A stretch of 59,697 nucleotides of DNA from JAUVUV01 sp964548275 (GCA_964548275.1 CAZJQI010000025.1:1-59697), one strand, 5' to 3'; shown: positions 33,477-43,080, counted from the first letter of the stretch. The notes: a model not told the origin generated them from the letters alone. A program made the numbers and translations.

Positions 33477-35744
33477 CTATTTCTCTATCAGTATCACAGT
33501 AGCCAGGCCGTGCCTGTCCACGTTGAAAGTCAGCGCGTCCCCTTCCCTGCCCGCCGGTCTGATCGCGCGCCAGCGCCTTGAGAGGTCCGGCTGGATCATG
33601 GTAAACTTCCTGAACTCGCCAGTGTCAGGCAGCCGGCAGGTGAGGCTCAGATCCGGCGTGGTGCCGGGAATATTGTCCAGGTCGCGCCAGATACTGACCA
33701 TGGTGACCATCACCGAGCCGTCCGCCAGGCGGAAAATGTTCCCGTCGGTTCTGCGGGGCAGCTCCAGCGCCCGGGGATGAAAGACCCACCTCTTGCCCTT
33801 GAACTTTTCTATCAGCGGGTGGTAGATATCGCGCAGCCGTGCGGCTTTTTTCTTCTGGGCCACGACTTCCGGCCTGTCCCTGCTCTGTATTTCTGAGCGC
33901 ACGCGCGAGTAGAAATAGCCGTAGCGAAGGCAGTTGAGAAACAGCCGCTCCGGGTGCTCCCAGGAGCGGGAGTCAAGGATCATCCCGTGCCGGTTCAGCC
34001 CAAGGTAGCTCTGGGCAATCAGCCACTCGGGTCTCTCCACAGCAGGCGTGCTCTCCCGGGCCATCACCCCGTCAATCCCTTTCAAGGCCTGGATCACGGT
34101 TGGCTTGTTGCAGGTGATAAATTTGCCGTTTTCGTGCAGCAGGGGGCCTACCACGTCCTGCATCATTCTGGTGTACATGAATATCGGGAAATAGGCCGGC
34201 TTGTTGTTGACCATGGTGATTCCGTCATCGTGCGCGAAATCGAACCTGTAGGTTCTGCCGTAAACGTCCCAGAAAAAGCCCGCAATATCAGGATATGCTC
34301 GCAGCATCTGGCGGGCCTGCTCTGCCAGGTCGCGGCCGAATTGGGTGTCGTGCGGGTCAGCGCACATCAGCCAGCAGGCCATGCTGTCCGGGTAGGAGGT
34401 TCCCTTGTAGGCCGGGATCGTGTTGCCGTTCTCATCCCGGGCGATGTCATCGGCGTATTTCTCCTTTGCGTACCACCACTCGGACTCGGTGTTATTGTAG
34501 TAGATAAATGTGCCGATACCTTTTTTCACGGCACGGGTGGAGTGGTCTTTTATCCTGGCTCTGCTCTTTGTATGGCCGGGCCTGGGATGGGAGAGGTTAT
34601 CCCAATTCTCCACAGACTCCGGCGGTATCATCTGGCCGTATTTCGGGAAATGGCCGTGCATCTCCTCCCAGCGCACTCCCAGTTTATGGTATTTGGCAAA
34701 AAGCCTGGAGAATCCCTCGCCGCCGAGACTGTCCGGGTAAGGCACGTCGATCACATAAGCGCCGTCATAAGATTCAAAACCAGGGTGCGGGTCAAAATAC
34801 TCGCGGTACTTCCCGTATACCCAGCCGAGCGAGGCGCGCCACCTGGCAGGCTGCACGGTGATCAGAAGGCCGGTCTCTGCGTCCCGGTTATCTCTCAGGC
34901 CCAGGTATTCGCTGATTGCCTGAAGGTACGGCCGCTCCTGGAGAGAATAATTGCGGCTGTTCCAGTGAAAATCCTCCCTGACACCGATATTGTTCCTGTA
35001 GCGGATGCGGACTGCAGGAATCTCGAACGGGCTTACCACGCAGAGCGCGTTTTTTTTGCTGTTGCTGTAGAAAACGATCATCGGGATCACGGTTCGCCAG
35101 TTGGTGTTGCCTACCGGGCCGCCGTCGGCTGTACCGAAATTTACCTGAAAAGGCTCCCACGGATTGGCACTGAAAGGCGCCTCGGCAATCGGCGCCCAGC
35201 CCTGGTAGCCCCAGGTGGGCAGCGGAAGAAACTGTACCATTTTAAGCGAGCGGTCCGCGCCGGTGAGCTTGACTGCTTTCACCTCCCAACGAAGGTGATC
35301 CTCGAAAATCTCCATTCTTTCGCGCAGGAGGAAATCCGCTCCGTCGAACCTTTTCTCGAAAGAGCAGACTTTCCCCTCCCCGGTTTCCTCAACTTTCAGA
35401 TTGGAGATCCTGGAATTGGTCTGGAAATCCGAGAAAGTCTTCTTTTTCAGTTCGTCGTGGATGATCACCCCGCCGATTCTCTCCCCTATCGGGACATCTT
35501 CCACCGGCCAGACCCTCTCCACGATCTGGTTGCAGTAATCGACATTATCCTCCAGGTTGACAAGCTTGCGGATAGTCCCGTCAGCGCGGGAAATCCCGAC
35601 TTCCATCCGCTCGTTTTTCAGAACGATCAGATCCTCCGCTGGGCTGATTTTCGCCCCTTGCTCGACTTTTGCGCAACGAATGAGCAGGCAGGCGCAAAGG
35701 ATTGAGGCAACCCCTAATAAGTTCTTTCTCCTGGATGTAATCAT
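33477..35744 (-). CDS. Exported glycoside-hydrolase-like lipoprotein
   Basis: About 755 residues. The ATG at 35744 has AAGGAG upstream and gives a lipoprotein signal with lipobox LLIRC. The mature protein has a beta-rich N-terminal half (about 40-330) and a TIM-barrel-like second half with 'WEEMHGHFP', 'GIGTFIYYNN', 'IAGFFWDVYGRTYRFDFAHDDG' and 'GVMARESTP', ending in a small beta domain. This layout resembles family-31/36-like and DUF6259-type putative glycosidases, with acidic residues at strand ends (for example the D in FFWD) as candidate catalytic residues. I cannot name the substrate. A decayed 3' fragment of a second copy lies at 32133. It is transcribed alone. Confidence 0.6.
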   Translation of the reverse strand: MITSRRKNLLGVASILCACLLIRCAKVEQGAKISPAEDLIVLKNERMEVGISRADGTIRKLVNLEDNVDYCNQIVERVWPVEDVPIGERIGGVIIHDELKKKTFSDFQTNSRISNLKVEETGEGKVCSFEKRFDGADFLLRERMEIFEDHLRWEVKAVKLTGADRSLKMVQFLPLPTWGYQGWAPIAEAPFSANPWEPFQVNFGTADGGPVGNTNWRTVIPMIVFYSNSKKNALCVVSPFEIPAVRIRYRNNIGVREDFHWNSRNYSLQERPYLQAISEYLGLRDNRDAETGLLITVQPARWRASLGWVYGKYREYFDPHPGFESYDGAYVIDVPYPDSLGGEGFSRLFAKYHKLGVRWEEMHGHFPKYGQMIPPESVENWDNLSHPRPGHTKSRARIKDHSTRAVKKGIGTFIYYNNTESEWWYAKEKYADDIARDENGNTIPAYKGTSYPDSMACWLMCADPHDTQFGRDLAEQARQMLRAYPDIAGFFWDVYGRTYRFDFAHDDGITMVNNKPAYFPIFMYTRMMQDVVGPLLHENGKFITCNKPTVIQALKGIDGVMARESTPAVERPEWLIAQSYLGLNRHGMILDSRSWEHPERLFLNCLRYGYFYSRVRSEIQSRDRPEVVAQKKKAARLRDIYHPLIEKFKGKRWVFHPRALELPRRTDGNIFRLADGSVMVTMVSIWRDLDNIPGTTPDLSLTCRLPDTGEFRKFTMIQPDLSRRWRAIRPAGREGDALTFNVDRHGLATVILIEK

Positions 35745-36374
35745 CTGGCACTCCTTGAGTCTGAATGAAAGATAACTGGTGGGGAAAATTATTAATTTAA
35801 AAGAATTCCTCGAAGCTTTTCTTCCGGGTAAATCGCTTGATGGTTTTATCCTTGTTTTCAGTAAGTTGCCGTGTGACACATACAATATTCACTCTCATCC
35901 TCCACAATTCAGAAAGAAGAGGATTAAACCCGGTTATCTCATTTCAGATCGTGCTTGAAACCCACCATTCCCCGCTATCAAGATCGTGCCTGAAACCCAC
36001 TATTCCCCCCTATCAAGGGGATTCATTCCAATTCCCCCCTATCAAGGGGGGAGACAGGGGGGTGTTATATTATACAGTTGGGGTCTGGTACCCGATATCA
36101 GGATCGCGGATTTCAGGGATTCACACACAGATCACACTGATACCTCGCGGCTCTGCCACGAGGTAGTTCATTAACCCTGAATAGCGCAATTTTTCAGTCA
36201 AAACAGGCAGCAGGTAAAATCGCCAATCTCGAATTGCTAAAACCATGCTTTGGTATTAGAATAAATATCCGCATTTGCTGTAAAGATTATTCGAGTGGAA
36301 AGTGTCTGTCAACTTTTTTAGTCTGATACCGTCTCTTTAACCGAACATTTAACTCGGGGAAAGAGAGGCAGGTT
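35745..36374. repeat. Gap with tandem and palindromic repeats
   Basis: Two tandem 35-bp units (35946-35980 and 35981-36015) differ at only a few positions and each ends in a CCCC..CTATCA block. They run into members of the CCCCCTATCAAGGGGG family up to about 36075, ending GGGGTGTTATAT. At 36138-36165 lies TGATACCTCGCGGCTCTGCC followed by its partial inverse; the same 20 bases occur inverted at 47318-47337. No gene is seen. Confidence 0.65.
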
Positions 36375-36564
36375 ATGCCACCGGAAAAAATCAAAAACGG
36401 GTGGCTATGGCCGATAATTGGAAGTCTTGCTGTTTTAGTCGTCTCTCCTCTGGCTGTCTGGATTACCGGAAAAAAATTATTATGCATTGGTGCTGTTGCC
36501 TCTGATTTTATTCTTGTGGGTGGCTACACGGCTAAAAAAAGATGAAATTGGAAAATTATATTAA
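36375..36564 (+). pseudogene. Small two-helix membrane protein, frameshifted in an A7 run
   Basis: The frame opening at ATG 36375 encodes a basic N-terminus and one membrane helix ('WPIIGSLAVLVVSPLAVWI'). After a run of seven A (36470-36476) this frame turns unlike protein and stops at 36545. Removing one A continues as 'NYYALVLLPLILFLWVATRL' plus a charged end, stopping at 36564, which looks like a real second helix. The joined product would be about 62 residues. It may be a recent pseudogene, a phase-variable gene or a sequence error. Its end overlaps the end of the convergent transporter gene by nine bases. Confidence 0.4.
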
Positions 36565-38163
36565 TCCAAGCGAGGATAAACTCCGCCAGATCAGGAACGA
36601 ACCGATTATCACCAGGGCTGTGCCTGCAATTGTGGGCAATGCTGCCAAAATTCGGTTCATGTATTTTTTTAGAAATGGTGGTTGTTTAATCTCGTCTCTC
36701 CCCTGCTCTGAACTTCCAGCTTTTCTTCCCAGAAGATTTCTGAAATAGATTGCGGCAAGCCCCACGGCCACCAGAACCAACGCAAGCCCCAGGCTCAGCG
36801 AAATAATTAACGCCACGCCCAGGCCGGGTCTGCCGAACCCGAGAGCCAGGAAATAAACCCAGATCGCTCCCGGACACGGCGCAAGGCCTCCTGCGAAACC
36901 GAGCCAGAGAATTTGTGAATATGATCCCTTTTCAGGGGAAGTCCTATCAATTCCGCGGCTATTATGATAGCCGCCATTCTTGAGGTGGTAATCATTCCCA
37001 TTATGATGCTGGTGATGACGGTCGTGGGAATGCAAGGTGCCGCCGCGCAGGCGCTGGATACCGAGAACCAGAACTATCAGCCCGGAGAGCCCGGTCAGGA
37101 TGGCCTGGGTTCCCGCGCCGAGGCTGTCGCCCCAGGCAAGCCTGGTGATTATCGCCAGAACCAGGATACTGCCCGTGTGAGTCAGGGTCACCACACCCGC
37201 CAGAACCAGCGCGTGCGGCCACCTGTGGCGGCTTCCAACGAGGTAGGTCGCGGTGAGAGTCTTGGCATGGCCGGGAGCGAGCGCGTGTATGCAGCCGTAA
37301 ATAAACGCCATCGCCAGGATAATCCAGAGACTCGTTTTGCCCTCTGCGCTGCCTTCCAGGTAACCTATTACCATCTCTCTCAGTTTCCTGTCATGCTGGT
37401 CAGAGCTTTCGGTGCCTGATTCACTCAATACAGTTGCTTTCTGGCCAATCTCCGGCATTCTCTTGCTGGCTGCCGCAACCAGTGGCAGGTTATAGCTTTG
37501 CGCAAACCTGACAATTCGCCAGTTGCCTTCACCTTCTGCCGCGGCTTTCTCAATTTCGCTTCCGGAGCGCCTTCGACAGACAAAAGAAATATTATGCAGC
37601 ACTCCCGGTTCGACCTGCCTGGCCAGCCCATCGAGACTGGTAGAATCCACCGCGAATTCCCGTGCGGCAACCAGGGCGAAAATCTGCTTGCCTGGATGCG
37701 GCCAGGGCTTTTGCTCAAGCAACCTGAACCTGAGCCTGGCATATTTGTTTTCTGGAAAACTCACCTGCGAGGCCAGCTCGATAGTGAGATCCTGGTGCTG
37801 GGGCACCACTCTCGGCCTGCCGTACAAATCCAGTTGCGGATCTGTTATGGCCTTAAGTTCCAGCTTCCTGCCGTCCACTGTGAGTTCGACCTCGGAGATT
37901 ACCTTTCTCAGGTATTTCTCCGCATAGTTACGTGCCTCGGTTTCGCTGATCAGATTATCAGTGTCGGTGTCCATCTCCAGGCGTTCTTCCAGGGATGGGA
38001 ACTCCTTGAAGCCGAAAAGCAGGCGAAAATCCACGAAACCCTCGCCCAAGCGGATTTCGAACACCCGGTCGGCGTTATACATGTCCTGCATATGGGCAAA
38101 GACTGTTGAGAGTATCAACAACTGGCACACCAGGACTGCCGTGATATGTTTGAAAACCCGCAT
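36556..38163 (-). CDS. RcnA/HupE-like nickel-cobalt transporter with EF-hand periplasmic domain
   Basis: The 535-residue protein joins two parts. After a signal-like segment, a periplasmic region (about 24-270) contains a textbook 12-residue EF-hand loop, DTDTDNLISETE (65-76), with acidic residues at positions 1, 3, 5 and 12. The C-terminal part (about 278-530) has six membrane helices with 'HALAPGHAKTL' (293-303), 'GLAPCPGA' (426-433) and a histidine-rich cytoplasmic loop (378-393), as in RcnA/NicO nickel and cobalt transporters. Import or export cannot be decided. It starts three bases after the CehA-like gene, so the two are an operon. A link to the nickel superoxide dismutase 14 kb away is speculation. 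Confidence 0.8.
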   Translation of the reverse strand: MRVFKHITAVLVCQLLILSTVFAHMQDMYNADRVFEIRLGEGFVDFRLLFGFKEFPSLEERLEMDTDTDNLISETEARNYAEKYLRKVISEVELTVDGRKLELKAITDPQLDLYGRPRVVPQHQDLTIELASQVSFPENKYARLRFRLLEQKPWPHPGKQIFALVAAREFAVDSTSLDGLARQVEPGVLHNISFVCRRRSGSEIEKAAAEGEGNWRIVRFAQSYNLPLVAAASKRMPEIGQKATVLSESGTESSDQHDRKLREMVIGYLEGSAEGKTSLWIILAMAFIYGCIHALAPGHAKTLTATYLVGSRHRWPHALVLAGVVTLTHTGSILVLAIITRLAWGDSLGAGTQAILTGLSGLIVLVLGIQRLRGGTLHSHDRHHQHHNGNDYHLKNGGYHNSRGIDRTSPEKGSYSQILWLGFAGGLAPCPGAIWVYFLALGFGRPGLGVALIISLSLGLALVLVAVGLAAIYFRNLLGRKAGSSEQGRDEIKQPPFLKKYMNRILAALPTIAGTALVIIGSFLIWRSLSSLGLI

Positions 38164-38166
38164 GAT

Positions 38167-39837
38167 TTATTCATCCTGCACAGAAGGCAGAGGCAGCGTA
38201 TGCTTTTTGCCGCCGAGCATGGCTTCAAGCTCTCTACGCGATTTTTTCAGCCGTTTAACAACATCGGCATTAGTAATGGTTTCAATCGAGCCGTCGAGCC
38301 GGGAGATAATATTGCGCGCACTGTCCCTGTTGAACGGCAGCCTGCTTCCAACATAGACATATACCGGGTTGGTGTGCGCCTCGGTTCCGGCTTCTGCATA
38401 GGTTCGCGCAGCAATCCAGACACTTTCGGTTATCTGAACGGATCGCTGAAACTGAAAGGCGACTTTCGGCTCACCGAACAGCTCGCGCGATACAACCCAG
38501 CCATTGACAATCAGTTCCAGGAAACGCACCGGGTAAATTCCACTCGCCACCCGAACGGAGACCTGAAACGTGGTATCGGTTCCTGCCGGCAGAGCGATTA
38601 TCTCACCCGGCTTTCTGCCAGCCACTGTGAGAAAGATCATCGGCCCGCTGGTTGCGAAACTTTTCCCACCGGCTATTTTTTGTGCAAATGTGCGCGGCGT
38701 GGGAAACTCATCACTCCAGACATAGGTAATCTCGCTTCCCAGCTCGCGGGTGTATGGAAAATCGCAGGCTCCCACTACCGGCAGCCGGAAGCCGATGTTG
38801 AGAAAATCATACCAGCCGTCCAGACCCAGATTTCGGTAGCCGCCGAACTGCAAAAGTTCGAGAAAATCCATCTTATCGGCTAAAAGCAGGCCGTCTGCTT
38901 CCTGGTTGTGGTAGCCGCCATGAGCCAGGCCGATATAGCCCCGCAGATCGTGGGTCTGGTCTGCGATCACTCCGAGCGACGGCCCGAGATTTACATCCGG
39001 CGTAGTTCCAACGCCAGGAACATATTCATCAGGCATGATAATAGTCACGTGCCCCAACTGGCTCACCCTGTATTCCTGGCCTGAGCTGATGAAATACGGC
39101 CCCATTCGGGCAGTGCTCCTGTCCCCGAGCCCTTTGGCCTGAATCCAGCCTTCGTATTTTCCACCCCGGTCATAGCCTGTGGTGTTCATTGACAGGATAT
39201 ACGCGTAATGGATATCCTTGGCCGAGGTTATCGCAAGAAGGGTGTCGTCATTGGTTCCGGTGCGGTCCATATGGATATGGGTATCGCCTGAATACCAACC
39301 CAGGGAAGAAGTGTCGATCCAGCGCTCCAGCCCGACTTCCAGATCAACTGTGTCGTACGGAGCTGCTTTCAGGCTCACTTTGCGCGGGATGTATTCATAC
39401 CCCTTGCCAAATTCCATGACCACCCTGCCTGGAGGTACCCGCACCTCGAAAAAGCCGTCCGTGTAAAAGTAGTATTTCAGCGCCCTGAAACGGATCGGTC
39501 CCTTATGCCTGTTGCCGCTTTGGCGAAGGCTGAATTTGCGGTAGCCGTCCCGTTCGGGCTCCTGTGCACCGTCATTCACACAGGCCGTGGAGCTTGTTCG
39601 CTGCCCGCTGGCAGCGTCCACCACCCTCACCTTGACCAGCGCGGCATCCTCTGGCGGATCGATCAGAGGCGGCGGTTTGGGGTAACCTTGCTCGATCATT
39701 GGCCGGTAATGAGCCGAACCGGTTGAAACCTGGAACGCCATAAAAATAATAACGAGTAAAACTTCAAACAATTTCAGAACGTGTTTATTTCTGTTGGAAT
39801 GCTTAGCTTTTGATCTGGAGGGACTTTTCGTTTTCAT
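38167..39837 (-). CDS. CehA/McbA-like exported metallohydrolase
   Basis: About 556 residues from the ATG at 39837, which has GGAGGAAG upstream; an earlier ATG lacks one. A signal-anchor (about 24-42) follows a basic N-terminus. The catalytic region resembles the PHP-like CehA/McbA family: 'GWYSGDTHIHMDRTGTND' (metal-binding D-x-H-x-H), a later 'GLAHGGYHNQEADG' and 'VGACDFPYTRELGSE'. Members hydrolyse carbamates or phosphoesters in known cases; most homologues in environmental genomes are uncharacterised. It lies between a BASS transporter (overlapping by 35 bases) and the RcnA-like gene, all on one strand, suggesting a three-gene operon. Confidence 0.7.
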   Translation of the reverse strand: MKTKSPSRSKAKHSNRNKHVLKLFEVLLVIIFMAFQVSTGSAHYRPMIEQGYPKPPPLIDPPEDAALVKVRVVDAASGQRTSSTACVNDGAQEPERDGYRKFSLRQSGNRHKGPIRFRALKYYFYTDGFFEVRVPPGRVVMEFGKGYEYIPRKVSLKAAPYDTVDLEVGLERWIDTSSLGWYSGDTHIHMDRTGTNDDTLLAITSAKDIHYAYILSMNTTGYDRGGKYEGWIQAKGLGDRSTARMGPYFISSGQEYRVSQLGHVTIIMPDEYVPGVGTTPDVNLGPSLGVIADQTHDLRGYIGLAHGGYHNQEADGLLLADKMDFLELLQFGGYRNLGLDGWYDFLNIGFRLPVVGACDFPYTRELGSEITYVWSDEFPTPRTFAQKIAGGKSFATSGPMIFLTVAGRKPGEIIALPAGTDTTFQVSVRVASGIYPVRFLELIVNGWVVSRELFGEPKVAFQFQRSVQITESVWIAARTYAEAGTEAHTNPVYVYVGSRLPFNRDSARNIISRLDGSIETITNADVVKRLKKSRRELEAMLGGKKHTLPLPSVQDE

Positions 39838-40783
39838 GGCTTCCTCCGGCTTCTGGTGCGGATGGATTTTCATCTTTCGTCCGGTATGCGGTAAGAGTGA
39901 ACAGGCTGGCCGAGACTATGCACCAGATCGTAAATATCGCCGAGGGCAGGGCCACGCCGCTCTGGTCCTTGAAATGTGTCAGGGCCAGAACTGTGCCCAT
40001 GCCTGCATTCTGCATCCCGATCTCGATTGCCAGGGTCCTGATGCCTGCAGGACTGAGATTGATCAATCGGGCGAAAAGCCAGCCACCTGCCATGCCTAGC
40101 AGGTTCAACATCACCACAAGGCCGAAAACCGACAGACTCGCCACACGAATAAGCTCCACGTTTCGAGCAACAACCACTGAACAGATAACCACGATCGCGA
40201 AAATCGACAGGGTGGGAAAAAATTCTATAAAACGCTCCAGGCGGCGGCCAAGGAGCCTCCTGAACAGCATTCCCGCCCCCAGCGGCAGGACTACAGCGCT
40301 TATTATGGTCATCATCATTCCCACGTACGGTATGGGAATCCTGTCTCCCAGAAGAAACAGGGTCAGCGCAGGAGTTATCCACGGGGATAGGAAGGTGGAA
40401 AGGGTGGTCAGCGCAACCGAATAAGCTACGTCTCCACGGGCTATATAGGCCAGTACATTGGAGCTCATTGCGCCAGGCACGCAGCCGGTCAGCACCAGTC
40501 CCAGAGCCAGTTCGGGCCGGATCTCTACTATTCTGGTCAGGGCGTATGCCAAAAGCGGCATTATCGAAAACTGGGCGAACGAGCCGAGAATGATTTTATC
40601 TAATCGCTTCAGGGTACCTGCGGCTTTGCCCACTTCCAGCGTAACCCCGATCCCGAACATGGTGATCCCGAAAAACAGGACTACCTGATCGGAGAAAAAT
40701 CCGCTGAAAAAATGCGGCTGTTTATAGGCAACCGCACAGCCGAGAATTACCCATATCGGAAAAAGCCTGTTTACAATTCGCAT
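39803..40783 (-). CDS. BASS-family (bile acid:sodium symporter-like) transporter
   Basis: The 326-residue protein has eight to ten membrane helices. It carries the family signature regions 'ALGLVLTGCVPGAMSSNVLAYIARGDVAYSVALTTLSTFLSP' (about 93-134), which forms the sodium-site crossover, and 'TLAIEIGMQNAGMGTVLALTHF' near 250-272. Bacterial members carry organic anions such as pantoate or 2-keto acids with sodium; the substrate here is unknown. It is first in a minus-strand operon and overlaps the CehA-like gene by 35 bases. Confidence 0.85.
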   Translation of the reverse strand: MRIVNRLFPIWVILGCAVAYKQPHFFSGFFSDQVVLFFGITMFGIGVTLEVGKAAGTLKRLDKIILGSFAQFSIMPLLAYALTRIVEIRPELALGLVLTGCVPGAMSSNVLAYIARGDVAYSVALTTLSTFLSPWITPALTLFLLGDRIPIPYVGMMMTIISAVVLPLGAGMLFRRLLGRRLERFIEFFPTLSIFAIVVICSVVVARNVELIRVASLSVFGLVVMLNLLGMAGGWLFARLINLSPAGIRTLAIEIGMQNAGMGTVLALTHFKDQSGVALPSAIFTIWCIVSASLFTLTAYRTKDENPSAPEAGGSHENEKSLQIKS

Positions 40784-41092
40784 TAAACTCTAAAGATTCT
40801 CTCATTTGCTTTGATATTAGTAGGTTAGGTTATAATTAATAATAAATTACTTTAAGAATTTTCTTAATAATCGTGGACTGTTTCAGTCCCCTACCAATGA
40901 CTGAATTTTTTATCCAAATATTGAAGTTTTGAAAAACAAGTCTAACCCAGGCAGCTATCACAGGCAAGTAAAATTCTCTCTCCCAAAAATAAAATTCTTT
41001 TTTTAACTTTGTCCTCTTATTATTATTTAATACAACTGAAAAATTTGTTTTCATCTACTTAATAATTAATTTCGGCACAGGAGGAAAATCCG
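40784..41092. other. AT-rich intergenic gap
   Basis: Divergent intergenic region between the BASS transporter and the lipoprotein array. It is AT-rich and should hold promoters for both sides, but I cannot fix any one with confidence. A short open frame on the minus strand is not supported. Confidence 0.4.
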
Positions 41093-42070
41093 ATGAAAGT
41101 CAAGTTCTCTCTCTTGCCTGTCCTCTCACTCATTGTATTAATCAGCGCAATCTCTTGCGGCCAGGCACCCCAATCCCGGCAGGAGAATTCAGCCGCCGCC
41201 GCCCAGGAACCCTGTATCCGCCATTGCCAACTTCTGCGCACCGGGGAAATCGAGGTGATAGTGGGCGACGGCTCACGTGCCAGGAACCATCCCGGCATCT
41301 GGATGCTCACCTCAGAGCACAGGCCGTTCAACGTGTTCCATAACAGGTCGGCAGCCATGCTCGGCGGGGGCTTGCGAGGCAGAAATCCTGTGCTGGAGAA
41401 AATCGACGAGACAAGCTGCATGCTGAAAAAGGAACCCACCGAGGACGACCCCTCGCAAATCCGCGTGGTGTTCAGGGCCGTAGCCCCCTACTACCTGGAC
41501 TATGAACACACGGTAAAGGATACGGAAAACCGCATACCCGAGCTCCTGGATTGGCGCTCCTTTGGCTGGGCCAACTATACCAACAGCCCGGAGGACCCCC
41601 GGATCCATTTTCTCTCCAGCGGCGAGTGGTTTCGCTGGACGCCGGAGAAACACGGCGGCCCAGGCACCCAGATAGCACCCGGCTACGTGCCGGAGGAGGA
41701 CCTGGAGGCCTGGCCCGAAAATCACCCGGACCCCGCTTTCTGGTGGTACAAACGCCACGAGAGGCGTTTCGACCAGCCGTTTTACTACGGCCGTTTCGGC
41801 CAGATGGTGCTGATCTGGGTCTACGACACCCCCCGCTGGCTGAGGTTCCACCTCTCCCCCGAGGGCGGGGGCAGGAGCATCCTTCCGGGAAAAACCAGCA
41901 CAGCCTGGGATTTCGAGTATATCATCCCGGGGCAGGAATACGAAGTGGGCAGGGAGTACACGTTCCGCGTGCGGCTGATCTACAAGAAATACGAGGGCGA
42001 CGAGGACGTGCTGCGCGAGGTGCGCAAGGCCCAGGAGGAACTGGGTTTCGAGAAAGTGGCCATGAAATGA
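41093..42070 (+). CDS. Tandem lipoprotein family, copy 1 (unknown function)
   Basis: A 325-residue protein with a lipoprotein signal (cleavage before C23 in 'LISAISCGQ'). The mature part is beta-rich with conserved blocks shared by the next two genes: 'GEIEVIVGDG', 'PGIWMLTSEHRPFNVF', 'YYLDYEHTV', 'YTNSPEDPRIHFLSSGEWFRW', 'FDQPFYYGRFG', 'RFHLSPEGGG' and the closing 'STAWDFEYIIP...REYTF' plus 'YKKYEGDEDVLREVRKAQ'. These aromatic and acidic repeats suggest a carbohydrate- or lipid-binding beta-sandwich, but I do not recognise the family. It is the most divergent of the three. The ATG has AGGAGG upstream. Confidence 0.75.
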   Translation: MKVKFSLLPVLSLIVLISAISCGQAPQSRQENSAAAAQEPCIRHCQLLRTGEIEVIVGDGSRARNHPGIWMLTSEHRPFNVFHNRSAAMLGGGLRGRNPVLEKIDETSCMLKKEPTEDDPSQIRVVFRAVAPYYLDYEHTVKDTENRIPELLDWRSFGWANYTNSPEDPRIHFLSSGEWFRWTPEKHGGPGTQIAPGYVPEEDLEAWPENHPDPAFWWYKRHERRFDQPFYYGRFGQMVLIWVYDTPRWLRFHLSPEGGGRSILPGKTSTAWDFEYIIPGQEYEVGREYTFRVRLIYKKYEGDEDVLREVRKAQEELGFEKVAMK

Positions 42071-42111
42071 CAGCAGGTTTTGTGTACTGTTCAATAAGAG
42101 GAGGCAAGGCA

Positions 42112-43080
42112 ATGGGCAAGAATCAGGTATGCACTCTGACAGTCTTTATCACGCTCTTACTTTGTATCACTGGTTGCGGTAAAGACGCTGAGCTTGCGAA
42201 AAATGAATCTTCTGCCCAAAAGTACGCCTTTACCCCTCACTGCCAGTTCCTGCGGGTCGGCGAGATCGAGGCGGTTATCGGCGACGGGGCCGGTTTCCGC
42301 ACCAGGCCGGGAGTCTGGTCCCTGTCCTCCATTCACCGTCCTTTCAACATATTCAAGACCATGGGGTCCGGACTTCTCTGCGGCGAGTTCCGGGGAAAGC
42401 CGAATACCAGGCTCGATTACGTAGACGACACCACCTGCGCTTTGATCCACGAGCCTACAGAAAAAAGACCGGTCTATGCCAGGGCGACCTACCGCCTTGT
42501 CAGCCCTTACTACCTTGACCACGAGCTTACCTTTCGTGACCTGGAAAGGTATCTGACACTCGACTGGGGATACCGGGACGTAGTCTGGTGCTGTTACATG
42601 AACAGCCCGGATGATCTTCGCATTCACTTTCTCTCCAAAGGCGAGTGGGTGAGGTATGTACCGCCAGAGCACGGCGTTAAAGCCTACATTCCTCCCTCTT
42701 ACGTTCCTGAAGAGAGGCTCGAGACCTGGCCCGATACCGATGATCCCTGTTTCTGGTGGGAGCGCTCAGGGCTCACTTTCGACGAGCCTTTCTACTACGG
42801 CCGCACCGGCGACATGGTGATGATTCTGATATTCGACAAGCCGGAGCATATCAGGTTCTTCCTCTCGCCCAGCGGCGGCGGCCAGAGCCTGATTCCCGGC
42901 TTGACCAGCACTGCCTGGGATTTCGAGTGGATTATCCCCAAAGAAGAGTACGAGGCGAACCGGGAGTACACTTTCCGCCTGAGACTGGTTTACAAAAAAT
43001 ACGAGGGCGACGAGGACGTGCTGCGCGAGGTGCGCAAGGCCCAGGACGAGCTGGGCTTCGAAAAAGTGGCCATTAAATAA
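42112..43080 (+). CDS. Tandem lipoprotein family, copy 2 (unknown function)
   Basis: 322 residues from the ATG at 42112, preceded by AGAGGAGG. A longer in-frame opening inside copy 1 is out of phase with copy 1 and has no signal peptide, so it is rejected. The lipobox is LCITGC. It shares with copy 3 the blocks 'HCQFLRVGEIE', 'VIGDGAGFRTRPGVWSL', 'HRPFNIFKTMGSGLLCGEFRG' and 'VDDTTC'; copy 1 lacks several of these cysteines. The last 80 coding bases and the first bases after the stop are almost identical to copy 1. It lies 41 bases after copy 1 and 40 before copy 3. Confidence 0.75.
   Translation: MGKNQVCTLTVFITLLLCITGCGKDAELAKNESSAQKYAFTPHCQFLRVGEIEAVIGDGAGFRTRPGVWSLSSIHRPFNIFKTMGSGLLCGEFRGKPNTRLDYVDDTTCALIHEPTEKRPVYARATYRLVSPYYLDHELTFRDLERYLTLDWGYRDVVWCCYMNSPDDLRIHFLSKGEWVRYVPPEHGVKAYIPPSYVPEERLETWPDTDDPCFWWERSGLTFDEPFYYGRTGDMVMILIFDKPEHIRFFLSPSGGGQSLIPGLTSTAWDFEWIIPKEEYEANREYTFRLRLVYKKYEGDEDVLREVRKAQDELGFEKVAIK

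Noticed and set aside
33954..35705. 583-codon open frame antisense to the GH-like lipoprotein gene
   Set aside because: The opposite strand encodes a protein with signal peptide, good start and domain-like blocks; this one has none.
35946..36075. CRISPR array
   Set aside because: Only two adjacent repeat units without spacers and no cas genes in the window.
41551..42111. Upstream extension of the second tandem lipoprotein gene
   Set aside because: The extension is out-of-frame translation of copy 1; the ATG at 42112 has a strong ribosome binding site and a lipoprotein signal.
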